24,628 nt of DNA from Elusimicrobiota bacterium (GCA_023393825.1 JAEXBW010000005.1:1-24628), one strand, 5' to 3'; counted from the stretch's first letter, positions 7,450-15,611 are shown. The notes: generated by a model from the letters alone, not told the origin. Numbers and translations are program-made.

Positions 7450-7794
7450 TCAGTTAAGTTTATCGGTATTCGTAACCTCAACAACCATTTGCTTAACATC
7501 AGTTCCCGCGCCTGAGTTAATGTTTACTGTTTTGATAACGCCCCCGACATTGCAGGAGAACGTGGTGGAAGACAAGGGCGGAAGGCCGTTTTCTTCCCTT
7601 ACCATAGCAATAGCATTATATTGGGACAAGCAGGATTCTGCATAAGCCTTGGCAGAAACTTTCCTTTTAGTTTTTACTACATTTGTCGTCCTTGTCATAG
7701 CAAGGCGCAAAACCAAAAGCACCACCGCCGCAATAACGCTGCCCAGCACCAATACCTGCATTAAGGCAGAGCCTTTTTTATTCCTTAAAAACAT
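7450..7794 (-). CDS. Minor pilin, GspK/PilX-like, lacking Glu5
   Basis: A small 114-residue protein with a class III-like leader MFLRNKKG followed by SALMQVLVLGSVIAAVVLLVL, a single hydrophobic helix. Cleavage after G8 would leave Ser1 and put Gln rather than Glu at position 5. Loss of Glu5 is a known trait of GspK-type tip pseudopilins, and the GSAL start is also typical of PilX N-termini. It is shorter than classical GspK (about 300 residues), so it lacks the large alpha-domain, and the remaining globular part is only about 75 residues with two Cys. The gene is last in the pilus operon, two bases after the stop of the PilW-like gene. Its Shine-Dalgarno lies within a run of seven G at the 3' end of that gene. 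It is probably part of the pilus tip or initiation complex. Confidence 0.7.
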   Translation of the reverse strand: MFLRNKKGSALMQVLVLGSVIAAVVLLVLRLAMTRTTNVVKTKRKVSAKAYAESCLSQYNAIAMVREENGLPPLSSTTFSCNVGGVIKTVNINSGAGTDVKQMVVEVTNTDKLN

Positions 7795-7796
7795 AA

Positions 7797-8399
7797 TCAG
7801 ACCCCCCCGCTTATTATAAATTTTCTTTTAAACTCTATGTGTACAGGCGGAGTTTTATCATTAAAATCTTTATGCACTCTTATTGCAACATCATAGTTGA
7901 TATTATCCCCGGTAGAAATTGCAGGCTTAGCGTCAACATTGTCCATAACGTTAGTACCCGCGCAGGAGTCAAGGTCGGAAAGGAAATCCGATATCGTTTT
8001 AGTAGCAGGATAATTAGATTCCCTTCTTAATACCCTCTTCTTTGCAGAGTCATAGCAATACGCAAAGTATTGGGACGTAGGTACAAAAGCCGCAAGGTTT
8101 GAATTGGCAGGCTCTATGGTGTCGCCAACTTTACGGGCATTTCTGAACCCGACGATAAGTATGTTCGGCTCAGAAGTAAGCACCTTAGTAGGATATATTA
8201 TAACATCAGCTTCCGTTATATCTTTGTGCATACCTCTTAAGAACATAGAAAGGTTGTTTCTTATAACGGACTGGCGCTGCCCGCTTGAAGTCTGCAGGGA
8301 AGCCGCCTTCCATATAGAAACCAATGCAATAGTAACCATGCTGCCTATAAAGACAGCAACTAAAAGTTCCATTAAAGTAAAGCCTTTATTATTCTTCAT
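7797..8399 (-). CDS. Minor pilin, GspJ/PilW-like
   Basis: A 200-residue prepilin with leader MKNNKG, cleavage before F, and the helix FTLMELLVAVFIGSMVTIAL with Glu at position 5 of the mature protein. The segment after the helix (WKAASLQTSSGQRQSVIRNNLSMFLRG) and the larger globular domain fit the GspJ/PilW minor pilin class. The gene starts inside the stop of the preceding minor pilin (ATGA, 8396-8399), which indicates translational coupling. It stands between a PilV/GspI-like and a PilX/GspK-like gene, the usual order of minor pilins forming the initiation/tip complex. It ends in Gly-Gly-Val encoded by a run of seven G. The exact subclass is inferred from order and size more than from motifs. 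Confidence 0.8.
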   Translation of the reverse strand: MKNNKGFTLMELLVAVFIGSMVTIALVSIWKAASLQTSSGQRQSVIRNNLSMFLRGMHKDITEADVIIYPTKVLTSEPNILIVGFRNARKVGDTIEPANSNLAAFVPTSQYFAYCYDSAKKRVLRRESNYPATKTISDFLSDLDSCAGTNVMDNVDAKPAISTGDNINYDVAIRVHKDFNDKTPPVHIEFKRKFIISGGV

Positions 8400-8830
8400 A
8401 ACACTTCTCTGTTACACATAATATTAAATTTAATTGATTTTAAAGTCGGATTCTGGCCCGTAACGTCAGGCACGGCTACCGTAACAGCGGAAACGGTATA
8501 AGTAAAATTGGAGGCCGAAGGTTCACACACGGGCGGCAAAAGACATTTTATCTTGTGCGTATCAACTGAGAGCGGGTCCGTTTCAAAAGCCTCGTCAGGA
8601 CAAAGCCCGTTTTTTAAATCTGTCGGTACTTTAGTTTTATCCGAAGTAACATAGTTTTTAAGCAAATTATTTGCGCTCTCCACCGCAAACACCATATCTT
8701 CTTTATAGGACGGGTCAATAATCGCTCTTCTGGAAGCCATCAAAGCGGAAAATATCCCCCCCACCACTACAGAAACAAGCAGCATGGCAATAACGGCTTC
8801 AATAATTGTATATCCTTTTGAGTTTTTCAT
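8396..8830 (-). CDS. Minor pilin, GspI/PilV-like
   Basis: A 144-residue prepilin with leader MKNSKG and mature helix YTIIEAVIAMLLVSVVVGGIF, carrying Glu5. The short size, the IEAVIAMLLVSVVVGG helix and the position first in a V-W-X-type trio fit GspI/PilV proteins. Four cysteines (LCPDE, IKCLL, PVCEP, IMCNR) suggest two disulfides in the periplasm. The Shine-Dalgarno is weak (only GG about 8-9 nt before the ATG), so expression may depend on translation of the upstream pilin that ends at 8843. Its stop overlaps the ATG of the next gene by four bases. Confidence 0.8.
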   Translation of the reverse strand: MKNSKGYTIIEAVIAMLLVSVVVGGIFSALMASRRAIIDPSYKEDMVFAVESANNLLKNYVTSDKTKVPTDLKNGLCPDEAFETDPLSVDTHKIKCLLPPVCEPSASNFTYTVSAVTVAVPDVTGQNPTLKSIKFNIMCNREVL

Positions 8831-8842
8831 AATGATACCGTC

Positions 8843-9316
8843 TTAATCCTTATTATCGTCCAAAGTTCCGTATTTGTCAACCCATGCGCAATAAGCAGTG
8901 CTGTAATCGCCCGAATCAGCCGTACCCGTCATGCAAGATAAAGCCCCTGCAGGAGCGGAGCTGCAACAAGTTGAACCTAAGTAAAAATTATATTTGTATG
9001 CCGCCCAGTTTACATTTTGTAAATAGCGACAGCCTTTCAATACCCCTGGTGAATTATTTGTAGCAGTTACCGTACACGCTACCGACGCGGAAGAATTGAC
9101 GGAAGCATTTGTAAAAGTGACATTGGGATAATCTGCCTTAAAGGTTTTATAGGCCTGCGCCACAAGCTGAAGCATAGCCTTTGCTTTATCGTTTGCCGCG
9201 TCTTTAATATAACCTCTGATAAACGGCGAACTGGTGGCAGCCAATATAGCCATAATGGCCATAACGGCTAAAAGTTCGGGAAGGGAAAACCCTTTTTTAT
9301 TATTAAATTGTGCCAT
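8843..9316 (-). CDS. Type IV pilin, Cys-rich (PilE/PilA-like)
   Basis: A 157-residue prepilin with leader MAQFNNKKG and mature N-terminus FSLPELLAVMAIMAILAATS, with Glu5 present. The amphipathic extension (YIKDAANDKAKAMLQLVAQAYKTF) and the globular domain with six Cys, including an adjacent CC pair and a C-terminal YCAWVDKYG, resemble major pilin architecture with a disulfide loop. The frame is open far upstream (to 9454), but the ATG at 9316 is chosen because it gives a proper leader peptide and has AAGGGG about 10 nt before it. This start lies 14 nt inside the end of the upstream pilin gene. The C-terminal YCA-V---G motif is shared with that neighbour, suggesting an old tandem duplication. 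Confidence 0.85.
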   Translation of the reverse strand: MAQFNNKKGFSLPELLAVMAIMAILAATSSPFIRGYIKDAANDKAKAMLQLVAQAYKTFKADYPNVTFTNASVNSSASVACTVTATNNSPGVLKGCRYLQNVNWAAYKYNFYLGSTCCSSAPAGALSCMTGTADSGDYSTAYCAWVDKYGTLDDNKD

Positions 9317-9764
9317 CTGTAGCATACCCCTTGGCGTTAACGCCGGCGCAATAATTATCTTTATATTTGCTACCCACGTCAGAGCCTGACTTTGGCAACA
9401 TATACACATAGCCGGAACCGCATCCGCCCGTGGTGGTTTTTGCAAAATAAGCATATTTCATACCGTCAAAATCGTACTTGGGAACATATCCGCATGCAAC
9501 CAAACGGCTTACGGTTAAATCCGTGGTTTGGCAGGCTGCTCCGTTTGACGCATTAGTAAATTGCGCAGGCGTAAGGAACATACCCGGATATTCTTCCAAA
9601 TATCTCTGATAGCCTTCGCTAAGCACTTCCAACTTGGATTTTGCCTGCTTGTTTTCCGCCTCGTAAATGGAATCAATATAAGCCAAAATGGAATAGGTAG
9701 CCAATATCGCAATAATCAATATGGTTATAAGCAGCTCTATAAGGGTAAAACCGTTTTTCTTCAT
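9303..9764 (-). CDS. Type IV pilin (PilE/PilA-like)
   Basis: A 153-residue prepilin with short leader MKKNG and mature helix FTLIELLITILIIAILATYS carrying Glu5. The segment AENKQAKSKLEVLSEGYQRYLEEYP forms the C-terminal half of the alpha1 helix. Four Cys (ACQT, ACGY, GCGS, YCAG) lie in the globular domain, and the YCAGVNAKG ending resembles the next pilin. AAGGA lies 7 nt before the ATG. It is one of three consecutive pilin genes between PilC and the minor pilins, and any of them could be the major subunit. This one and its downstream neighbour are the most similar pair by eye. Confidence 0.85.
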   Translation of the reverse strand: MKKNGFTLIELLITILIIAILATYSILAYIDSIYEAENKQAKSKLEVLSEGYQRYLEEYPGMFLTPAQFTNASNGAACQTTDLTVSRLVACGYVPKYDFDGMKYAYFAKTTTGGCGSGYVYMLPKSGSDVGSKYKDNYCAGVNAKGYATDGTI

Positions 9765-9774
9765 AACAATATCC

Positions 9775-10305
9775 TTAATATTTAACCTCTTTATTCATAT
9801 CGTAGTTATTTTCTACGCGGCCAAGGTTAGTGCTTGATACCCAAGCCTCCCCCTCATATCTGCCCTTAGCATCCCAATTTTTCATAACAGCTATTCTTAC
9901 TTCCGAGCCGCTCTTGCATGCATCTATAGGCTGCCCGCCCTCTGTATCGGGGTTACAAATATAGTAGGTGTATCCGTTATAGTTTAAATTTATACCTGAA
10001 CCGCTCCACGAATCTTGGTTTTTAAGATACGCCACTTTAAGAGCATTGGTATTATAAAACATTACCTGCGGGTCAACAAAACTACTGCTAAGAGCCTGAC
10101 CGAAACGGCCCGCAACTTTTATGGGAGCGTCTTCGTTATACATTCTGGCGGCGTTGGCAACCTCAAGCAATTTAAGACGAGCGCCTTCGTTTTTTGTTAT
10201 TTCTCTGCTCTTCTTAAACGATGGAAACGCTATCATTGAAACTATTGCTATCAGCACCACCACAACCAAAACTTCAATAAGAGTAAAGCCTTTTCTGTTA
10301 AGCAT
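9775..10305 (-). CDS. Type IV pilin or GspH/FimU-like minor pilin
   Basis: A 176-residue prepilin with leader MLNRKG and mature helix FTLIEVLVVVVLIAIVSMIAFPSF with Glu5 and a Pro near position 22, as in major pilins. The globular domain has two Cys (ICNPD and ACKSG) that could form a short disulfide loop. AAGGGGG lies 4 nt before the ATG. It is the first pilin after the platform gene. Its lower resemblance to the next two pilins leaves open a GspH/FimU-type minor pilin or a structurally distinct major pilin. Confidence 0.82.
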   Translation of the reverse strand: MLNRKGFTLIEVLVVVVLIAIVSMIAFPSFKKSREITKNEGARLKLLEVANAARMYNEDAPIKVAGRFGQALSSSFVDPQVMFYNTNALKVAYLKNQDSWSGSGINLNYNGYTYYICNPDTEGGQPIDACKSGSEVRIAVMKNWDAKGRYEGEAWVSSTNLGRVENNYDMNKEVKY

Positions 10306-10323
10306 TAAGCCCCCTTGCGCAAA

Positions 10324-11562
10324 TTATGCCCCGGACATACCGATTTGAGACATTTTGAATATAGGCATGAAGATTGAAAGCACGACTACGGCAATAATAG
10401 CACCGATGCCCACAACCAGAACAGGGTCGATCAAAGCAGAAAATCTTGCGATGAACTGGTTAATTTGTTCCGTATAAAACTTAGAAAGCGTTTCCATAAT
10501 GCTGGGCAGTTTACCTGATTCTTCGCCCATCAGCATCATTTCCGTCATAAGCCCGGGGAAAACGCCCGTCTTTCTGAAGGATTCGGAAATACTTTTGCCC
10601 GAAGCCACATCTCTCTTTGCCGCGATAATTGCGTCTTGTATCAAGACATTGCTTTCAAAGGCTTCTTCCATAACGTTAAGTACGTTAATAATACTTACAC
10701 CGCTGTTAAGCAATGTGGCCATTGTGGATAGAATTCTTTCAAAATAAATATTGCTGACAAATTTACCGAATATCGGCATAGACAGGTGGAATTTGTGCCA
10801 CATTCTTCTGCCTGATGGTGTGGAAATAAGCAGATAAAAGCCTACGCATACGCCCACTATACCCAAAATTACCAAGAACAAATGTTCTCTTATTGTGGTT
10901 GATATAACCAAGATAAGCTGTGTAAGCGGCGGCAGTTCCATATCAAAGTCTTTAAAGATTGAAGCAAAGGTAGGAACGATACCGACGATAAAGTAAATCA
11001 AAACGCCCATAGACATAACAAACAAAACAGCGGGATATGTAACGGCCGTAATAATTTTACTCTTAAGCATTTCGGTTGATTTTACGTATTTTGCAACCTG
11101 CAGCAAAGCCTCGGAAAGATGCCCGCCGACTTCGCCCGCCTGCACCATTGAAAGCCAAGTATGGTCAAATATTTTAGGGAATTTTTCTAAAGAACCGTGG
11201 AGCGAATTACCGCCCGCAATATCACGCGCGATAGCCAAAAGAACAGGGCCTAAGTTTTTATCGGTAGAAAATTCGCCCAAAAGCGAAATGGCTCTTACCA
11301 AAGGCACGCCGCCTGCGATAAGGGTGGAAAGCTGTTCGGCAAAGAACGCCATAACGTGGCCCGCAACCTTTACATTGCCCACGCCCGATGAGGCTTTAAG
11401 AAGTGACGCAAAAGGGCTTTTTGCGGCCACCTGTGCGATTTCTATAACCAAAGTACCTTTGTTTTGTAAAAATTCCAAAGCAGCTTCTTTTGTATCTGCG
11501 TCAACAAAACCTTTATAGTTTCTGCCTCTGGCATCCTGCGCGGTATAGCTGAATTTTGCCAT
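10324..11562 (-). CDS. pilC: Type IV pilus inner-membrane platform protein PilC
   Basis: A 412-residue GspF/PilC family protein of the expected length. Two homologous cytoplasmic T2SSF helical domains are seen, at about residues 75-195 (with FAEQLSTLIAGGVPLVRAI) and 275-395 (with ILSTMATLLNSGVSIINVL). Hydrophobic segments lie around 168-200, 220-245 and 378-405. The N-terminal FSYTAQDARGRNYKGFVDAD is typical of the family. A strong GAGGGGAG lies 6 nt before the ATG. It is the rotor/platform on which the PilB ATPase acts and lies directly after pilB, the usual pilB-pilC order. No pilT lies between them, unlike many Proteobacterial and other pil clusters. Confidence 0.95.
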   Translation of the reverse strand: MAKFSYTAQDARGRNYKGFVDADTKEAALEFLQNKGTLVIEIAQVAAKSPFASLLKASSGVGNVKVAGHVMAFFAEQLSTLIAGGVPLVRAISLLGEFSTDKNLGPVLLAIARDIAGGNSLHGSLEKFPKIFDHTWLSMVQAGEVGGHLSEALLQVAKYVKSTEMLKSKIITAVTYPAVLFVMSMGVLIYFIVGIVPTFASIFKDFDMELPPLTQLILVISTTIREHLFLVILGIVGVCVGFYLLISTPSGRRMWHKFHLSMPIFGKFVSNIYFERILSTMATLLNSGVSIINVLNVMEEAFESNVLIQDAIIAAKRDVASGKSISESFRKTGVFPGLMTEMMLMGEESGKLPSIMETLSKFYTEQINQFIARFSALIDPVLVVGIGAIIAVVVLSIFMPIFKMSQIGMSGA

Positions 11563-11583
11563 AATATACTCCCCTCAATTTTT

Positions 11584-13335
11584 TTACTCTTCCGCAGTAG
11601 TAACTGAAAATACTTCCTCTACGGAGGTTATACCTCTTACTGCTTTTCTCCAGCCGCTTGCTCTAAGATTCCACGCGCCGGTAGATATAGCCGCCTGCCT
11701 TAACTCTATCAAATCTTTCGTTTTGTAGATAGTGTTACGCATAGCTTCGTTAATTTTGAAAACTTCGTAAATAGCTTTTCTGCCTTTGTAACCCGTTCCC
11801 GCACATTTAGGGCAGCCCGAGGACTTAAAGAAAGTCCAAGTAGATTGCTCTTTTGGGGAAAGGCCCGACTCTTTTAAAATCTGGTCAATTACAACTTGAG
11901 AAGGAACATAAGGAACCTTGCAGTAAGGACATAAAATTCTTACAAGACGCTGGGCAGCCACAAGCGCCAAGCTGCTTGCCAAAAGGAAAGGTTCCGTACC
12001 CATATCAATAAGACGCGGAATTGCGCCGATAGCTTCGTTAGTGTGCAGTGTGGAAAGCACCAAGTGACCCGTTAAAGCGGCTTTAAGACAAGCTTCCGCC
12101 GTTTCCGAGTCGCGGACTTCACCGACCAGAATAACATCAGGGTCTTGACGGAGGAAGGATCTTAAGCCTGCGGCAAAAGTAAGCCCGATTTGCGGCTTAA
12201 CCTGCACCTGACTGATACCCGCAAGTTTGTATTCCACGGGGTCTTCCAATGTCATATAGTTAAGTTCTACTGATTTAATAGTGTTTAAAACGGCGTTAAG
12301 AGTGGTTGTTTTACCCGAACCCGTAGGACCGGTAAGGAATATAAGACCGTGCGGCATTGCGCACGCTTCCAAAAAGTCTTTTTTCTGTCTGGGTTCAAAA
12401 CCCAGTTTATCAACGTTAAGTTCGCCGGTACCCTTATCCAAAATACGAAGAACCAGCTTTTCGCCGAATACTGTGGGACAAACGGAAACACGGTATTCGA
12501 TGGTTCTGTTATGGAACCTTACTGCAAAGCTGCCGTCCTGCGGCAAACGTTTTTCAGCGATGTCTAATTTTGACAAAATTTTTATACGAGATATAATTGC
12601 CGCCACGGCTTCTTTTGGCGGGGAGGTTCTTTCGTACAAAGAACCGTCTATTCTGAAGCGCAAACTTACGCGCTCGTCAAACATTTCCAAGTGAATATCA
12701 GAGGATCTTTCGCTCATCGCCTGTCTTAAAATGGCGTTAACCATTCTTATGTAGTGAGAGCCTGCGCCTGCGGGCGCTTCTTTATCCAAATCCAGTTTGC
12801 CTTCGGGGCTGGCCAAATCGGCAAGACTGTCTGACTGGTCTTCCGCCATCATGACATTATCGTCAGCCTTTTCCGCCACTACTTCTTCCAACATATTCTT
12901 TTTGCTGTAAAAATTATCCAACGCCAAGAATAACTGCGATTTACTTGCGATGAAAGGCTGTATTTCCAGCCCTGTCATCATCTTAAGGTTGTCTATCAAA
13001 AATACGTTGGAAGGATCGTTCATAGCGACAGCTAAAGAGCCGTCATCGGCAAACAATGGCAGGATAAGGTTTTCCCTTGCATACTTTTCACTTATAACAT
13101 CCGCAAGGTTTTGGTCCTTTTCCGGCAACAGGATACCGTTTTCTCTGCTGGCATACGGCACGGAAAGCTGCTTGGAGATAGCTATAATAATGTCTTCTTC
13201 TTTAACTATGCCCAAAGCTACAAGGGAGTCTTGCAACGCCATTCCGTTCTGCTGGGAATGTAGTTGCGCTTTTGTAAGATCTTCCTCGCGCAGCTTGCCC
13301 TGCTCCATCAAAATTTCTGTCAGCTTTTTAGCCAT
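11584..13335 (-). CDS. pilB: Type IV pilus extension ATPase PilB
   Basis: A 583-residue GspE/PilB-type hexameric ATPase that powers pilus extension. The N-terminal region (about 1-150) has the MshEN/GspE-N pattern (LTEILMEQGKLREEDL). A low-complexity acidic linker follows at about 150-195. The core has SSDIHLE, Walker A GPTGSGKT at 336-343, the Asp box around YMTLEDPVEY, Walker B in VILVGEVRDSETA and the His box in LVLSTLHTNEA. A tetracysteine zinc motif is seen as CPYC and CPKC near residues 468-520, which is typical of PilB/GspE and absent from PilT. GGAAGGA lies 8 nt before the ATG. Position directly upstream of pilC supports the call. Confidence 0.95.
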   Translation of the reverse strand: MAKKLTEILMEQGKLREEDLTKAQLHSQQNGMALQDSLVALGIVKEEDIIIAISKQLSVPYASRENGILLPEKDQNLADVISEKYARENLILPLFADDGSLAVAMNDPSNVFLIDNLKMMTGLEIQPFIASKSQLFLALDNFYSKKNMLEEVVAEKADDNVMMAEDQSDSLADLASPEGKLDLDKEAPAGAGSHYIRMVNAILRQAMSERSSDIHLEMFDERVSLRFRIDGSLYERTSPPKEAVAAIISRIKILSKLDIAEKRLPQDGSFAVRFHNRTIEYRVSVCPTVFGEKLVLRILDKGTGELNVDKLGFEPRQKKDFLEACAMPHGLIFLTGPTGSGKTTTLNAVLNTIKSVELNYMTLEDPVEYKLAGISQVQVKPQIGLTFAAGLRSFLRQDPDVILVGEVRDSETAEACLKAALTGHLVLSTLHTNEAIGAIPRLIDMGTEPFLLASSLALVAAQRLVRILCPYCKVPYVPSQVVIDQILKESGLSPKEQSTWTFFKSSGCPKCAGTGYKGRKAIYEVFKINEAMRNTIYKTKDLIELRQAAISTGAWNLRASGWRKAVRGITSVEEVFSVTTAEE

Positions 13336-13374
13336 ATAAACGATCCTTCCGCAAAATTAATACTGTTTAAATTC

Positions 13375-15024
13375 TTATTCCGATAATACCGTCGGCGTTA
13401 AGAAGATTACCAAGTCGCTTGTGGATTTGGTTTTGGTCTTGCTCGTAAAGAACCAACCGATTATGGGGATCTGTCCGAGTATAGGAACTTTTCTTACGCT
13501 TTCTTTTTCGTTGGACTGTAATAAACCGCCCAATACTACGGTTTGACCGCTCTTTACTCTGACCTGTGTGGATACCGCGCGGGTTACCGTATCGTAGTTG
13601 CCGTTACCTGTTTCGGAAGCGACTAAGTCGGAATAGGAAGGGGCAACCGTAAGGGTTACATAACCTTCTTTGTTAACCTGCGGGGTTACCGTTAAGGTTA
13701 AACCGACTCTTCTTCTTTCAACGCCTGAAGTAGAGGCCGAGGAGGAACCGCCGCCGTCCGTTCTTGTAACGGTACTTACGGCCGCTTCTCTTGAAGAGGT
13801 AATAACAGCGGGGTTGTTGTTCATTGTAATAACTTTAGGTTTACCAAGTGATCTGGCTTCGCCGTTTGTCATCATAGCTTTGAACAAAACCGTAAACATT
13901 GTAAAGTCTAATGTGGGAACGCTGCCCGCTATTGTTCTGGTCCAGGTTGTTACGCCTGTGGTGGTGTCGGTTTCTTCTGTCCAAGCGGGTGTTGTACCAA
14001 AATATTTTAATACTCCGCCGCTGCCTGTTCTGCCGTCATCGCCGCCAAAATAGTCCCAAGGCATTTCCGTTTTACCGCCGGTAAACTGCGCCATAGAGCC
14101 TGATTCTCCGCCCCATGTAAAACCGACGTCAAAACCGCTGGATTTGCTGACTTCAACAATCTGGGCTTCAATTAAAATCTGGGGAGCTTTAACGTCAAGT
14201 TCGGCCAAAATATTTTCTACCTGCGGGAAAACTTCGGCAACGTCGGTAATAATAATTTTGTTTGTTCTTGAGTCAACCGCTATCTTACCCTGTTTGCTAA
14301 GCACACTTTTAATAATGGAAAGTATTGCAGAAGCGCCTTCGCCGCCGCCACTGGAGGAAGCTGCACCGCCACCTATTGTAGCTGCGCCCATATCTCCGCC
14401 GCCCATGCTGCTGCCGCTGTCAAACACATTGCCTGAGGAGGAAGAAGAATAGCTGCCTATAGAAGAAGAAGTTACATCGGCAGGCATAATAGAGTTTAAG
14501 CTCTGCGACGCTGAAGACTGTGACTGAAGAGATACATAGTTTAATGTATAAACTTTTGTAACCACATCAGGGGCTTCATCCGATCTCTTTGTAATAACGT
14601 AGCTGTCGCTTTTGCCGATGCGCTGATATGTTAAACCTTGTACTCTGAGCAGCGTATCCAAAGCTTCTCTTACGGTTACGTTTGTAAGTGACGCGGAAAC
14701 TTTCTTACCGGCAAATTCTTCGCCCATAATAAAGTTGATTTTTGATTGCGCTGAAATACTGTTCAAAAAGGTACCTATGGGTACGTTGTTAACCCTAATG
14801 GTAACTTTTCTGTCCAGGGGGGAGTTGGCTTCCATTTCTTTATATATAGAAGCTTCCTCTTTAGATTTTGTAACGCCCGTATTGCCGTTATCGGAATACG
14901 ATAAATCTTCCACCACAGCGACTTTTGCTTCGGGCATTGCGTCCTGCGCGGCTGCTGCGACAGGTGTTAATATCTGCCCGCCCGCGAAAGCAAATGCCAG
15001 TAAAAGAGCCAGTCTTTTATTCAT
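13375..15024 (-). CDS. pilQ: Type IV pilus secretin PilQ (short form)
   Basis: A 549-residue outer-membrane secretin with a signal peptide (MNKRLALLLAFAFAGG..., cleavage near residue 26). An STN/N0 domain spans about 72-147 (VTIRVNNVPIGTFLNSISAQ). An N1/NolW-like domain spans 155-278, split by a Ser/Gly-rich insert of about 65 residues (168-232). The secretin core spans 280-549, ending VPILGQIPIIGWFF and SDLVIFLTPTVL. No AMIN peptidoglycan-binding repeats are present, so it is shorter than Pseudomonas-type PilQ (about 700 residues). A near-perfect AAGGAGG lies about 6 nt before the ATG, the strongest ribosome-binding site in the operon. Distinguishing PilQ from GspD rests on the pilM-N-O-P context. 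Confidence 0.93.
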   Translation of the reverse strand: MNKRLALLLAFAFAGGQILTPVAAAAQDAMPEAKVAVVEDLSYSDNGNTGVTKSKEEASIYKEMEANSPLDRKVTIRVNNVPIGTFLNSISAQSKINFIMGEEFAGKKVSASLTNVTVREALDTLLRVQGLTYQRIGKSDSYVITKRSDEAPDVVTKVYTLNYVSLQSQSSASQSLNSIMPADVTSSSIGSYSSSSSGNVFDSGSSMGGGDMGAATIGGGAASSSGGGEGASAILSIIKSVLSKQGKIAVDSRTNKIIITDVAEVFPQVENILAELDVKAPQILIEAQIVEVSKSSGFDVGFTWGGESGSMAQFTGGKTEMPWDYFGGDDGRTGSGGVLKYFGTTPAWTEETDTTTGVTTWTRTIAGSVPTLDFTMFTVLFKAMMTNGEARSLGKPKVITMNNNPAVITSSREAAVSTVTRTDGGGSSSASTSGVERRRVGLTLTVTPQVNKEGYVTLTVAPSYSDLVASETGNGNYDTVTRAVSTQVRVKSGQTVVLGGLLQSNEKESVRKVPILGQIPIIGWFFTSKTKTKSTSDLVIFLTPTVLSE

Positions 15025-15071
15025 TACTTCCTCCTTAATTTACACTTCTTGCAATTTTCTACTCAATTCCA

Positions 15072-15593
15072 CTATATTAATGGTAATTTTTTTACAAATC
15101 TTTGACCTTTATAAACAAAGGATACGGAATTGTCGGAAACAGCTACTATTTTTGCGCCCATAACCGTGTCCCCTATTCCTCTAATTTCCCCGTTTACAAT
15201 GGCTTCCGTACCTAAAATACCGTCAATAGAAATCTTGTCTATAATAGCGCGCGCGGGGTTACGTTTAAGTTCTTCTTCGTATTCCTTTTGCTTCATTTGC
15301 GCATCTCTTCTTGCTTTTTCCGCGTCTTCAAGTCTCTTTCTTTCTTCGCTTATTCTTTTTTGTTCGGCTTCTCTTGCCTTTTCTATGGTGTCAACTTCTT
15401 CTCTGGAAAGGAAAGGGTCCCTTGAACTTTTGGGGGCAAAGCGAACTGCCTTTTTTTCCTGCATATTAACTTTAGCCTTTGCTCCCGCGGCAGAATTAGC
15501 TACCATACCTTCCAATTCGGTAGGCAGGGATATCTGCGCAAAAGCTGCGGACGCTGTTAAAGTTAAAAAAATTATTCCAATAAATTTCTTCAT
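15072..15593 (-). CDS. pilP: PilP-like pilus alignment lipoprotein analogue with coiled-coil linker
   Basis: A 173-residue exported protein. The signal peptide MKKFIGIIFLTLTASAAFA is followed by Q20, with no lipobox cysteine, so unlike classical PilP it is probably not a lipoprotein. RDPF at 58-61 is the hallmark found before the PilP/GspC homology region. A highly charged coiled-coil (about 65-111, rich in Glu, Lys and Arg) replaces the usual Pro-rich linker. The C-terminal beta domain (115-173; IIDKISIDGILGTEAIVNGE and GDTVMGAKIVAVSDNSVSF) fits the HR domain that contacts the secretin N0 domain. It lies between pilO and pilQ, as expected. AGGG lies 8 nt before the ATG. Confidence 0.85.
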   Translation of the reverse strand: MKKFIGIIFLTLTASAAFAQISLPTELEGMVANSAAGAKAKVNMQEKKAVRFAPKSSRDPFLSREEVDTIEKAREAEQKRISEERKRLEDAEKARRDAQMKQKEYEEELKRNPARAIIDKISIDGILGTEAIVNGEIRGIGDTVMGAKIVAVSDNSVSFVYKGQRFVKKLPLI

Positions 15594-15611
15594 ATCATTA
15601 CCCTGTTTGGT

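Noticed and set aside
9317..9454. Longer N-terminal version of the Cys-rich pilin starting at 9454
   Set aside because: It would overlap the upstream pilin by about 150 nt in another frame and place 46 residues before a prepilin leader. The ATG at 9316 gives a normal leader and has a Shine-Dalgarno.
13670..14452. Plus-strand frames of 102-127 codons opposite pilQ
   Set aside because: They are antisense shadows created by the Ser/Gly- and Thr-rich codons of pilQ, with no ribosome-binding site or domain pattern.
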